Of a DNA stretch of 64,000 nt, positions 47,239 through 57,739 are shown piece after piece; position 1 is the first letter of the stretch; each line of letters opens with the position of its first letter. The notes beneath the pieces were generated by a model. The model did no database searches. It worked only from the letters and a program-made list of their open reading frames with translations, and was not told the origin of the DNA. The translations under genes were made by a program, and so were the position numbers. This DNA comes from Cercophora sp. LCS_1 (taxonomy: Eukaryota; Ascomycota; Sordariomycetes; Sordariales; Lasiosphaeriaceae): contig JAPZLL010000001.1 in the NCBI GenBank assembly GCA_036250225.1, forward strand, positions 186,001 to 250,000, given 5' to 3'.

Positions 47239-47934
47239 ATGCGAGGACAAAGGTGCACTGTTGACCGGCTTGACAAGCCGAGTGCCTACTTCAACAGCCG
47301 AGTAAGACATACGACCACAAAGTTTTGCCCAAGTTTCATCACACTGACATTTGGCCTTGCAAAACAGAACAAGCGGCGTGGAGGCGGCAGAGACCGGCGC
47401 GATGGAGATGACGATGCTAACATGCAGCCCGATGAACCGGAGGAGGATCCCCTCAAGGATGCGACCACGCTTTACGTCGGAAACCTGTACGTCTCTGCTC
47501 ACCTTTTGCGCTAAGCTGTTGCCTGACCGCCGGCCTTGTTTAGGTCCTTCTACACCACAGAAGAGCAAGTCTACGAGCTATTCTCCAAATGCGGGGAGAT
47601 AAAGCGACTCATCATGGGGTTGGACAGATACAACAAGACCCCCTGTGGATTCTGCTTTGTCGAGTACTACACCCACCAAGACGCCTTGGACTGCATGAAG
47701 TACATTGGCGGCACCAAGCTTGACGAAAGAATCATTCGAACAGACCTGGATCCCGGTTTCGAAGAGGGTCGGCAATATGGTCGTGGAAAATCTGGCGGCC
47801 AAGTACGGGACGAGTACCGAGAGGACTTTGACGAGGGCCGCGGTGGCCTCGGTCGAGCAATCCAGGCAGAGAGGATGAGAGACGTGGACAGACGAGGAGG
47901 AGGTGAAGAAGCAGATTACGGACGTCTTAGATAG
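47239..47934 (+). CDS. cbp20: Nuclear cap-binding protein subunit 2 (CBP20)
   Basis: Binds the m7G cap with CBP80 in the nucleus; links to splicing and export. Exons 47239-47301, 47368-47486 and 47544-47934 encode 190 residues. Introns are 66 and 57 nt. The N-terminus has VDRLDKPSAYF, the short region that folds over the cap-binding site. The RRM shows RNP2 LYVGNL and RNP1 GFCFVEYYT, with IKRLIMGLDRYNKTPCGFCF matching the family. The C-terminal tail is Arg/Gly-rich (DPGFEEGRQYGRGKSGGQVR, then DEYREDFDEGRGG) and contains the DLDPGF(x)EGRQ(Y/F)GRG motif that completes the cap pocket. The start codon is the first ATG in phase before VDRLD. Confidence 0.96.
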
Positions 47935-48432
47935 TGTGATGGGTTGGGAACTGGGAAAAGCATGGTATGTGATTTTGCTTTGAGGAAAATACCCCGGGAT
48001 TTCGGTTTTGCTCTGTTGATTTGGTAATTTGCCCTCTGGAGCTCGGTTCCTTCTAGACAAAAGAACCTAGGCACACGACCAGACCTCAGTGCCCAGGCCG
48101 TGTGAACCGTAGTTTTTCCAAGCAACCTATCAGACCTACCAGACTGTCCCTGTAAGTAGGGCGCTTTCGTGCTAAGGGCTTCCGCTGAGTTGCAAGCTGA
48201 AGTCGAGGACATCATCTTAAACAGGCCCGTTGCCGCTCCCGAGCTCAAGCCATGACAGAGCGAATCTAACTCGCGTGTCACTGTCGGCTTAGCTAGCTAC
48301 GTCGGTGGGATTCTGGCGGAAGATCATAAACATCCGGGGCGCCAGTTCATATGCACATGCTCCCATTGCTAACGCCAGCCGTTTCTTTCCATATCGTACA
48401 GGGATATACAAATGCAAACACCATCGTCGTCT
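47935..48432. other. Convergent 3' region CBP20 / mL60
   Basis: Nearly 500 bp between two convergent stop codons, presumably both 3' UTRs. Nothing else is seen. Confidence 0.5.
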
Positions 48433-48877
48433 CTAGTAACCTGGAGGGTTGAGTCTCTGGGACACACGTGTCCACTTGGGCAATTCTACCGCCAATGTCA
48501 GCGCGGAAAACCCAAATAGAGAGAGTGCTTTCAAACATACTGTGAATACCCTTGCGGTACCTCTTCGCCTTCCGGTCGAACATTGTGTACTTGTCCCTCG
48601 GCAGCATCTCCGCCTCAGTCGGCATCTCGGCCTTCCACCGCTCTAATTGTTTCAGCGTTTCTCCCTTCTTCGCCAGGGCTGCGTCAACGGTCGCGACAAC
48701 GTTGTCGACGGCCTGCAACCGCTTCCGCTGTCGGTACTTCTGGAATCGGGAGAGTCGCCATGGGACCTTCCTGTTCGGCTGAGAGTCAGCAACTGTGAGC
48801 GATAGATTGAATGAGAAATGTCAGTACCATAGAAGACCCCCGCTCAGGGGATTAGTGAATCTGAAAGCCCCAAACAT
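48433..48877 (-). CDS. mrpl31: Mitochondrial ribosomal protein mL60 (yeast Mrpl31 homologue)
   Basis: Large-subunit mitoribosomal protein, 110 residues, basic. Exons are 48828-48877, 48541-48770 and 48433-48485; introns 48771-48827 (57 nt) and 48486-48540 (55 nt). The ATG at 48877 gives MFGAFRFTNPLSGGLLWKVP, followed by WRLSRFQKYRQRKRLQAVDN and, near the end, KAKRYRKGIHKLPKWTRVSQ and RLNPPGY. The spliced protein matches the fungal family end to end. The N-terminus FRFTNPLSGGLLW is the usual start, so no earlier methionine is needed. It is divergent from TRS20 with a 451-bp spacer. Confidence 0.94.
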
Positions 48878-49222
48878 TATGGTGTGGTGGGAGCTTCCAA
48901 CTGGGAGAACAAGGATCGCGGCGACGTTCTCCGGACTCCCAAAAAATCGCCCAGGTCCCGATGGGAGCCAAGCCAATCAGAGAAAAGCCCAGAGTCATGG
49001 TGGGGCGCCCTGACAGCGGCTCCACACCTGTGATGCCCGCCCTCCGTTGCGAAGGACCTTGATAGCATCCACATCGTGAGTTAGAAGAAACATACACCTC
49101 CAATTAGATACGGTCTCTGTGTTAAAAAGCTGATATTTTAGCATCAATAAACTATCTTGGTGGACTTCACTGGAAACTCAAGTATCGACCGCCCCTCACC
49201 CCAGCCGGGACGATCAATATTC

Positions 49223-49233
49223 AGGGTTAGGGT
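49223..49233 (+). promoter_or_regulatory. Telobox-like AGGGTTAGGGT in the mL60/TRS20 divergent promoter (48878-49328)
   Basis: AGGGTTAGGGT lies 96 bp upstream of the TRS20 ATG and 346 bp upstream of the mL60 ATG. It resembles the site upstream of DRS1. A regulatory role is inferred from recurrence and position only. Confidence 0.4.
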
Positions 49234-49328
49234 ACCGGTGACCCTACGTCAATCACAAGTAACCACCTCCAACAAGCCACCGGACGCGGTCAATCCATGA
49301 TCCCTTGAATAGCAGCCCACCGCCCACA

Positions 49329-49901
49329 ATGAGCTACTACTTCGCCGTCATCGGCACACAAGACAACCCGCTCTTCGAATACGAATTCGGCACAAGCAAA
49401 CAAGGTGGCGACGGCCAATCGCGCTTCTCAGCCGAGACGCGCCACCTGAACCAGTTCATCCTGCACAGCAGCCTGGACATAGTCGAGGAAGTCCAGTGGA
49501 CAACAGGCCAGCTGTAACGTCCCCTCCCCTCCCCTCCCCTCCCGCCATGCACGCCGAACAACACACGCTCTAACGTTTTGACGGCAAACAGCTACCTCAA
49601 AGCCATTGATAAATTCTTCAACAATTACGTTTCGTGCTTCATCACCGGCGGCAACGTCAAGTTCCTCCTCCTCCATCAACCCCTCAATACCGCGGGCGGG
49701 ACGGGTGCGACGCGCAACTCGACCTCGATCGCCGCCAACCCGACCAGTCCGCAGACGGAAGAGGCGGTCAAGAACTTCTTCACAGAAGTGTACGAGAACT
49801 ATGTTAAAGCTATCATGAGCCCGTTTTACAATACAAATATGGAAATCAAGAGCCCCGTTTTCCGGGCGCGAGTTGTCGCGGCGGGGAGGAAATACCTGTA
49901 G
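49329..49901 (+). CDS. trs20: TRAPP complex subunit Trs20 / TRAPPC2 (sedlin)
   Basis: Core TRAPP subunit for ER-Golgi vesicle tethering; longin-like fold. Exons are 49329-49513 and 49592-49901, giving 164 residues. The 78-nt intron (49514-49591, GTAACG...ACAG) begins with a CCCCT repeat. The protein begins MSYYFAVIGTQDNPLFEYEF, contains LNQFILHSSLDIVEEVQWTT, then KFFNNYVSCFITGGNVKFLL, a Thr/Ser/Pro-rich loop (residues about 100-115) common in fungal copies, and VKNFFTEVYENYVKAIMSPF near the end. Confidence 0.96.
49521..49543 (+). repeat. CCCCT pentanucleotide repeat in TRS20 intron
   Basis: Four tandem CCCCT units plus CCC sit directly behind the donor site of the TRS20 intron. Confidence 0.85.
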
Positions 49902-50392
49902 TCTATAGATACCCAAATGCATTCATCGTCAAACTCACAAGACATTAAAAATAGTCACAAGCTTCACAAGGGGGCGGTTTAATTTTTGTGAATTCATGAA
50001 TTTCTCGTCATAGGCATAAGCGCCATCCATGGTGCCCCATCCGACAAGGCCATCCCAGCCTGTCAAGATTCCCAAGGCTCTCTGCTTGCTCACATGACTG
50101 ATGTGTTAAAAACGACAACCACAAAATGTCCGGATTTGTTTCCCCTTCCTTTCCCCAACGCCTTAACATTCAAAGTGTCAAAAGCCAAAGGCCAAGTCCA
50201 CGCCCGGGCGGTTGTTTCACGCTCTCCCCACGCTGATATCTCCTCCACACGCACAAAACGCTTTGGGCGTGTGCATAGATATAATAAGGTTTCGCAGGCG
50301 CTTGATTTGTCGTCCCCAGTGCAAAGCTTGCTTTCCTCCCCACAAGCTGTGCTGCTCCGTGCCGCTTTCACCACAGGATGAAGGTGAGTAGC
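49902..50392. other. Convergent 3' region TRS20 / histone H4
   Basis: About 490 bp, presumably both 3' UTRs. No gene is seen. Confidence 0.5.
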
Positions 50393-50962
50393 TTAGCCAC
50401 CGAAACCGTAGAGGGTACGGCCCTGGCGCTTGAGGGCGTAGACAACGTCAAGCGACGTGACGGTCTTGCGCTTGGCGTGCTCGGTGTAGGTGACGGCATC
50501 GCGGATGACACCCTCCAGGAAGGACTTGAGGACACCGCGGGTCTCTTCGTAGATCACTGGAGTCGCCATTAGTATCTGAAGATGCGATGAGGGTAGCAAG
50601 AGAACATACTGGCAGAAATACGCTTCACACCACCACGGCGAGCGAGACGCCGGATAGCGGGCTTGGTGATACCCTGAATGTTGTCACGCAAAATCTTGCG
50701 ATGACGCTTGGCACCGCCCTTTCCGAGGCCCTTGCCGCCCTTGCCACCTACGACGCGTTAGTATGGCTGGTCATGATTGATTGGTATCAAGGTGAGGTGT
50801 TTGTCGCGACGAGATGTGGTGCGACGCGTCCCACCCCACCATGCGATGCATCACCACTCTTGGCAACATCGCATGGAGGCGCGACGACGAACCGATACCG
50901 CCACCGATGACGCGACAAATGATACACCGAAAAGAGAAAATAATAAACTTACGTCCGGTCAT
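50393..50962 (-). CDS. hH4: Histone H4
   Basis: Core nucleosome histone, 103 residues. Exons are 50953-50962 (10 nt, ATG ACC GGA C), 50610-50747 and 50393-50556. Introns are 50748-50952 (205 nt) and 50557-50609 (53 nt). The spliced product begins [20 protein letters not shown], has ISAMIYEETRGVLKSFLEGV and ends KRQGRTLYGFGG, i.e. a canonical H4. No H3 gene flanks it in the window, so it is a solitary copy rather than half of the common divergent H3-H4 pair. Some filamentous fungi carry such a second H4 gene. The very short first exon is easily missed. Confidence 0.98.
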
Positions 50963-52232
50963 GATGACTAAAGTATAGGGTAGATGGGTAAGTGTTGTTG
51001 TGGTTGTGGGTTGATGGAATTGCTGTTGCTGATATGCACGCAATTGGCAGATACGAAAAGGTGAGTAAAAGAAGAGACGGAGTTGCAGAGTTGCAGAGGT
51101 GCAACGGATTAAATACGTTGGGGGAAATCAGTCAAAGGCGCAGGGCGGTGGGTGCAGAGGCCAGCTGATTTTGGGGGAAGGCACTAGTCCGGTTTTGGGT
51201 TGTGCTGTTGGGGTGCCTTTTTTGAAAAATTCCTGGCAAAAAAACGCACTGGTTTTGTCATGCTGCAAATGTGTTGCTTTGCGCGGCCAAAAGCGCGGTG
51301 CTTTCATGGTTGTTTTTTCGCCTGGCTGCGAGCCCCTTGCGGCGCGTGTTTTGGAAAAAAAAGGAACTGAAGCCCCTCAATGGCCCGTGCTGCTGCGGAT
51401 TTTTGCGATTTGATTGGGGCACGGACCAGCTTCGCGTTGATTCCTCCCCTCCCGTCTCCTCTTCCACGCGACGGGACGCGACACATCGATTGTGTATGGA
51501 AGATTGTACAAAGTTCCCTACCAATGGATATCTGGCAAGATATACATAGATATCCCAAGTACTTGTAAGCTTCTACTAACTGCATGACCGGGGTCGACAG
51601 CAAGCATCATCCACCGGGCTGGAGCTTGGTGTCAGACCGGGCTGGTGATTGTAGATTGCCGAAGCTCTTCGGGCTCGAGCATCGCATTCACTTACAATAC
51701 AAAGCAAGGTGGAATTCAAGTCTGATCACAAGACATCATGTTTGTCTTGTGCCCTGGGTTCTTTCTTTCATGCCTGAATTCATCGCCTCTTCCCAGCCCA
51801 TTGTGACCGCCTTCGGTAGTATACATGCCCACCAACGCGATGCTGAGGTACTCATACAAGACCTGTCCCTCCTGCCGGAAGCCACCTCACGTCGAGCACA
51901 TCCTATTGCAGGGACCCGGACGCTACTTAAACCTAGCCAAGCCAAGGTAGCACCCATCACGCCCATCCCGCTTTCCCCAGAACAAAAACGCCTTGCTATG
52001 CCATGCAGAATGTAATGCGTGGACAACTTCCATTGCTGCGCCAAAAGAAAACACCGCCATCCCCATCGCTCCCATTTTTCCAAGCCAGCCGGTCAAGTCA
52101 ACGACATTCCAACGGCATCCCAAGCCTGCCATGCCTAAAGCAGACCGTATATACTTGACCTGATGAGAAGCAGCAGAAGCCAGTATGACCAATTTGAGAG
52201 TTGAAGTCATCAGTCGTCGTCAAACATGAGCA
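50963..52232. other. Intergenic: histone H4 promoter and CDC27 3' side
   Basis: About 1.27 kb. The first few hundred bases are the H4 promoter and leader. An inverted CCAAT (ATTGG) occurs near 51413. No gene is seen. Confidence 0.5.
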
Positions 52233-54727
52233 TCAGTGCATCATTGAGTCATCTAGCCCATCGTTGTCCTCCAGGCTTTCAATCTCGCCCTTGATTTCAG
52301 GGCTCGCCTGCGCCGGTTAGTATATGGGGTTGAACAGGCTGAGTGTGGTCTCACCTTTGGGTCTAAGCTCAAAGCAATTGTAAAATGGCGGACGGCAGAC
52401 TTTTTGTCATGTAGTGCCTTTGCCATCTTCCCCAACAAATAGTGGACTTGGGCTTTGTCTGGAGCCAGATCTCGCAAGATGATAAGCTCTTGCTGAGCCT
52501 CCTTGAGTTGCCCAGTGGCCAGCAAAGCTCGGGCTTTTCTCAGGCGCACATCAGGCGCCTTGGGTGCCAAAATAGCTGCCTTGTTGAAGTAGTGAAGCGC
52601 CTGGACAACATTTTTCTGTCTCTGCAGTACCGTACCTATGCAGCAGATCAAAACTGAATGTGAGGGATGAATCGACAGGGCAGCATGGTAATGACTGAGG
52701 GCTTTGTCGTAGTTGCCTAGTTTCTCATAGACCTTTCCAATGCCATAGTACGCATTATAATGTCGCTTGTCTGCGGAGATCGCATGTCGGAAGGACGTCA
52801 GAGCTTTGTCGTACTCTTCGTTGTCAAAGTGTTCATGTCCCTGTAGGGTGTGTGCGTAGGCAAAATTTGGATGAAGTTGGATCGCCCTTTTGAAGCACCG
52901 CAAGGCTTGCTCATGATCGCATGCAAGCGACCAGGCATTTCCGAGCGCGCACCACGCCTGAGGCGAATCCCATGCGGCATCAACTAGCTCATGGGCCAGG
53001 AAAGACAGATCAATCTCCTTTCGGAGCAGCCAGAGAACAGTAGAGTAGACCTCCATATCCTCGTGACGAGTTGGGGCCAGAACTCGAAGGCGTCGGAAGA
53101 ATTTTTCGGCTTCCGAGTAGTTGGACTGCTCGTAGTGTGCTCTACCAAGTTGTGCAAGCACCCACGGCGTGTCTTGATGAACACGAGGGAGCGACGTGTA
53201 TGCATCCACCGCGTCCTTGCACTTGAACTGTGATGCCAAGAGATACCCCGAAGCCATCTTTTTCAACAGCTCCAAGACAAATCTCAATGACTCGTCAACC
53301 TTTGCGGACTCTTGCTCAGCAACTTTCGGCTGCGGAACTGGCATGTGAGGTGGTTCTCGAGCGCGGACAGACTCAGCCTGGTCGATATCCATTGCACCCT
53401 CTTCCACCGGTTTTCGGTTCCCGCTAACAACTCTCCCGACGCTCGATCCACTTGAACCCGGCCGCACGATCCTGGACAGATGAGGCCGAGCTTTCTTGAG
53501 CTCACGAGGAGCCGGGCCACCGGCAGTTGTTGAAGTGGCTGTCAATTTGGTTGCCGAAGGTTTAGAAAAGACGTTGAGCCTGGCGCTCCTTCTTGGCTCC
53601 TCCCCGTTTGCTGGTCGTGCCTGTACAGGGTGCCCCGAAGCAGTGCGCTTTCTCTCCGTGGCGGATGAAGACAAGGTTGAGCTCTGCTTTACAGCATCGG
53701 GCGCCTCACCGGTCTGTTCTTGGGTCTTCTGTCTTCGAGTTCCTAACCGGTAGCTCATTCTCGGAGGTGCATCTCCTAGTGTTGAGTCGACAGCCTGAGC
53801 TGTCCGCGTGCGACGAGTTGGTGCCTGTGGCGGCTCTGCTGACGGCAGGCCGAAACGAGGGGCCTGGGGTTCCGGTGCAGCCGCCGGTGCAGCTGGGGGC
53901 GTAACCGCTCCTTCAGCTGGCCAATTCCTACCAACCTGAGTCGTTGGATACCTTGATTGCGCAGCTACTATCTTCGACATCAGGTCGTTCTCGGTTTCCG
54001 GGGCAATGAGAATCTGATCTTGGTAGGCAGCAAGACGGGATAACTCGAATGGGTCATCGTCACGGTTGATAGACTGAGCAACTGACTTTTTCTGAAGCGG
54101 TTCAGGAGCAGCAGATGCAGGATACGACGGAGTCTCCAACGCTGGGCTGGGTTCTGGATCGAAGTTCCGTGCGAACCCATCGTTGACCCTGAAGACATTC
54201 GGAACTCTAATGTCGACACCCATATCACAGAGGGCAGTAAAGGCATCCCACATAAATGGGTTGCTCCTCAGTGCGTCCTCAAAGCAGGGGATCGCCTTCT
54301 TCTTGTCGTCGTACCCCCGGTAGAGCTTCCCAAGCAGACAACTGGCGGCGGCAGCATCAGGATAAGGCATCCTTGCTGTAGCGGTGTGTTTTCCGAGGCT
54401 GTTCTTAGCAACCCAAAAAGCCTTGGCTTTCTCCAGCGCCGTGATACCGTCCTTATACCGCTCCAGGTCTAGGCATGCTTGCGCAAACACGAAAGCGCAA
54501 CCTAGGTGAGCCCCCCTGTATCCATGTTGTTTGCTTGCTTCACAGGCCGATCGTGCGTCTCCAAGTCGAAGATGACAAAGGGCGAGCAAATAGGACGATT
54601 CAGGAGTGCGATCGTGAGACACAAGTCTCTCAGCGAAGAACAGGGCGTTGTCGACAGCAAGACTGTCGAGATGATAGTAAATGGTCTGCCTCAACAGTGC
54701 GGCAGTCGTTGCACTGTTTGGCGCCAT
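52233..54727 (-). CDS. cdc27: Anaphase-promoting complex subunit 3 (Cdc27 / BimA / Nuc2)
   Basis: TPR scaffold of the APC/C ubiquitin ligase that recruits Cdc20/Cdh1; nuclear. Exons are 52355-54727 and 52233-52307; the 47-nt intron 52308-52354 has donor GTGAGA, branch ACTAAC and acceptor GCAG. The product has 815 residues. The N-terminal TPR dimerisation region (YYHLDSLAVDNALFFAERLV, then SYLLALCHLRLGDARSACEA, and PFMWDAFTALCDMGVDI) is followed by a disordered middle (residues about 190-480, several RR/KK patches). Consecutive C-terminal TPRs run from residue about 500 (PWVLAQLGRAHYEQSNYSEA; SPQAWCALGNAWSLACDHEQ; YNAYYGIGKVYEKLGNYDKA). The spliced tail is acidic (ESLEDNDGLDDSMMH), as in other fungal copies. 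Confidence 0.96.
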
Positions 54728-55777
54728 CGTAGGGAGAGGACGACAGACCAGGAAAGATTGATCGGAAAAGTGTTCGGGGGTGTTACCGGCGCGACGGATC
54801 CATGGGACGTGGGAACTTCAAGTCGAGCAAAGCAATCGTCAATCGACAACGGTTTGCCGTCGAGAGAGGTAAAAGTGGCGGTTGCGGCGGTGGCGAAGGT
54901 GGACGACGAGTTGTCAAAGGCTCCCGTGAACGAATCGCGGGGCGGCGCTCCGGAGGGCAGGCGTCGAGAGATGGATGGTCGATGCAGCTGCTGTATTAAG
55001 TATTATCGACTGAGAAGAGTCGTTTATCGGAATGCCGCGAGCAATGAAAGGTGACGAAGAAATTGATTATCCATCGACCGAGTCGCAACGTTGCGATTGT
55101 GAAAACCGGCAGGACGTTGGCGCCTCTGCAGTTGACCTTGAAAAAAAAAACAAGTCCACTCTGGATCGGGCTCGTCTTAGGTGCACCCAGATCGCGAATG
55201 CATAGTCCCCTCAACGCAAAGAAACTGTGAATGGCAAAGAATATCACAGCCTCTAGGTTTGGCCAACGATCGGGAGCGTCGAGGTGGTGGAATTCACCGG
55301 CGACCGTTCCTTCCCTGTGTCTCGCGATGTTGTGGTGGGTGCAGGAGAGCGCAATTGATTGGCTACGCGTGCTAGACGCCACGCGGGTTGGGCCTCCCAG
55401 CAACCCGACCGTCAGCCACCGACCCCAGCCACAGGATTTAGCGCCTCAAGCCCTTTCAACCGCCGCATCCAACATTGTTCCGAACCAGATCGCCATTGGG
55501 GTTTTGCGAGACCTTCTATCCGTACGTGCGGAAAACAATAATAAAAAAAAGTCCTCTTTTATGCCAATTCTGTTGGCCAGTAGGTTGAACTTTGAAAAGC
55601 CTAACCCGGCTCTGCTGTTGACTTTACGGTACGTACCCGTTGAAAGTGGGGCTCCACGCTGTCAACTGGCCGAAGCTCAATCTGTCAAGCTTCCATCTCA
55701 TCGTCCCCTTTCTTGATAAACACCACGTCATCTTTACCCCCACAACTCCGACATCACCACTCCAACAAACACTCGCC
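54728..55777. promoter_or_regulatory. Divergent region CDC27 / SND2
   Basis: About 1.05 kb between opposite start codons. It includes an A-run near 55141-55150 and no coding signal that I trust. The frame at 55231-55716 and others lack domains. Confidence 0.5.
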
Positions 55778-56272
55778 ATGGCCCAAAAAGCTCGCAAGGA
55801 TCGCGCCAAGTCCAATTCGGCTACCCTCAACAATTTGCACATCGGGTCCCTCCTTGTCAACGGCCTGTTTCTTGCTTGGCACTTTCTCTTCCGGTCACGT
55901 TCACTTTTCCTCTGGTTCATACTTTCGCTGCCGAGCTTCATCTGCCAGGGTTTTCTTGAGTGGTCCGGACGTCCCAGCTACGATTCCACTACCAATGCGC
56001 TCAAAAAGTCTGGTGAGGACCTCTCGGCCGCTGGCTTGACCGAGTACATGTTCGACGTCATCTGGGTGACCTGGGGCGCAGCGATTCTCGTCGCGCTGTT
56101 TGGGAACGGGGCTTGGTTCTTGTGGGCCGTGGTACCGGCCTACGGCGCGTACAAGGGAATGGGCATGTTTTCGGCTGCGAAGCAGATGGCCGCCGGGCTT
56201 GGCGGGGCTGCCGGAGCGGAGGGCGGAGGAGCACCGGCGGGAAATCGGAAGCAACGGAGAGCAGCTGCGTAA
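55778..56272 (+). CDS. snd2: SRP-independent targeting protein Snd2 / TMEM208 family
   Basis: ER membrane protein of the SND route for tail- and internally-anchored clients. A single exon of 164 residues from the ATG at 55778 (MAQKARKDRAKSNSATLNNL). The frame is open further upstream, but this ATG matches the family N-terminus. Hydrophobic segments lie near residues 24-38, 43-58 and 95-125 (LFLWFILSLPSFICQGFLEW; IWVTWGAAILVALFGNGAWF). The motif GLTEYMFDVIWVTW is characteristic. The C-terminus is Gly/Ala-rich and ends in a basic KQRR. The stop codon is 83 bp from the stop of the convergent DUF3605 gene. Confidence 0.93.
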   Translation: MAQKARKDRAKSNSATLNNLHIGSLLVNGLFLAWHFLFRSRSLFLWFILSLPSFICQGFLEWSGRPSYDSTTNALKKSGEDLSAAGLTEYMFDVIWVTWGAAILVALFGNGAWFLWAVVPAYGAYKGMGMFSAAKQMAAGLGGAAGAEGGGAPAGNRKQRRAAA

Positions 56273-56355
56273 AGGGTTGTTGCTTTTTGTTTCGCTACCT
56301 ACGGTGTCCTGCAACGCCGCCCCGATGGCTACGCCTGGGTCTTCTAGTGCCATTC

Positions 56356-57030
56356 CTACTCCCTTGTCCACTCCTCAACAATTACTGGATCGACGTCCCT
56401 CACCAGCACATGGATGTGTTCCAATGCCCTCACACTCTGTAGGGCAACCCAGTTCTTGAACCAAACAACACGGTCCTCTCCACCCACCCCGAGTCTATCT
56501 ACAAAGTACCGGTTGACGAACGCAGCCACTACCTTTCTGCTCTCAGGCGTCATATCGCCTCGGTCCGAGTCGGTCTCGATGGTGGTTCTGGTCCAGACAA
56601 CGAGGTGTGCGATGCCAGGAACGAAACCATAAGGCCAATCATTTACCAGCACTCGATAGTCAGACGGCTCCTGGAACGGTGTCTTGGAAACGGGCGTGAA
56701 GGGAGGTGTTCCCCAAGTCTTGGGCAAACGGTGAGCCAGGAGGTAGTTTGTCATGTTACCATACTCGGCCTTGGTTTCGGCAGTCCACTTCATGTACCGC
56801 CGAAGGTCGGACGGCTTGCGCTTGAGGACATGCAGCTCATTGTTCTCTGAGGACGCTTGTTAGAGGCAGTTAGTACCGTGAGGTAGAAGATGATCAGTCA
56901 TACGAATGATATTGCAGAGTTCGTCCCAAGTGTGGTAGGAATACTCTTCGTCGGTTTGCGACAACACCCACTTGTCGACTTCGGTCAAGGGGAAGGGCGC
57001 ATCTTGAGGCGCAGACGAGTTGTCCCCCAT
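56356..57030 (-). CDS. DUF3605 protein (N-acetylglucosamine-induced protein 1 type)
   Basis: 205 residues from exons 56904-57030 and 56356-56846; the intron 56847-56903 (57 nt, GTATGA, branch ACTAAC, CTCAG) joins WDELCNII to QNNELHVLKRKPSDLRRYMK. The ATG at 57030 gives MGDNSSAPQDAPFPLTEVDK. Conserved family stretches are YNMTN-type YGNMTNYLLAHRLPK, FQEPSDYRVLVNDWPYGFVP, GIAHLVVWTRT, and RVVWFKNWVALQSVRALEHI followed by HVLVRDVDP. The family includes the Candida gene induced by N-acetylglucosamine; the biochemical role is not established. It is soluble, with no signal peptide. Confidence 0.9.
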
Positions 57031-57739
57031 GGTGTGGATGTCGTTTACCGAATGACCGACAGCCCTACGGCGATGCTTGTTGCGGTGGGGGTTGCGTGGG
57101 TTTAAAGTTAAGCCGCTCCAGGTGCCTCCCGTCTTGATGCGACTTCGATGCAAGTCTGGCAGGCCCCTGACAAGCGGGGTGACAGATCGTGAAAAGCCAC
57201 TGACAATCGGCGTCAAAGAGTGAACAGGCACTCTTGGTAAGTTCAGTATAGCTTTAGGACCCCAGAAGCACCTCGCATTACGTCCAAAGAAAAAAGCGAA
57301 TGGCCGTGAAACCCAGCCAAGGCGCTGCGCGGCCTGCCGTATCAGTTTGGGCCCGAAACTGCCGTGCATCGGAGGAGGTGGGATCGGGCGGGCTCACGAT
57401 TCGGGGACCTGCGGGAGGGACCCCAGACTCGACTTCCACCGCTCGCCAAAAAAAAAAATGTTGAAAGCTCGGGCCTTAAAATTGAGCCGGGGGCGGGCAG
57501 AAATCGGTCCAGCACCACAAAAAATCGGCCCACCCCTGACCCCAGGAAGGTTTGTCTCTGACGCCCACGCCTCTCACGATATTCTTATCCGACATAGTTG
57601 TCCCTTCGAACTCAGGCCGATTTAATTGGCATCGAACTCTTTCTGGCCGGCTTCTGAAGCGTCGACAGCCAGCGAACGACCTGCCGACATCAACCGAAGC
57701 ACAAAACGAGACACAGGACCGAGATCCCCAACATTCAAA
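57031..57739. promoter_or_regulatory. Divergent promoter DUF3605 / CBR1
   Basis: 709 bp between opposite start codons, with an A10 tract near 57450-57459. No gene is seen. Confidence 0.5.

Noticed and set aside
47302..47330. ACATACGACC, resembling the start of a dispersed fungal 5S rRNA gene
   Set aside because: The match ends after the first ten bases and sits inside the CBP20 intron; no internal 5S promoter follows.
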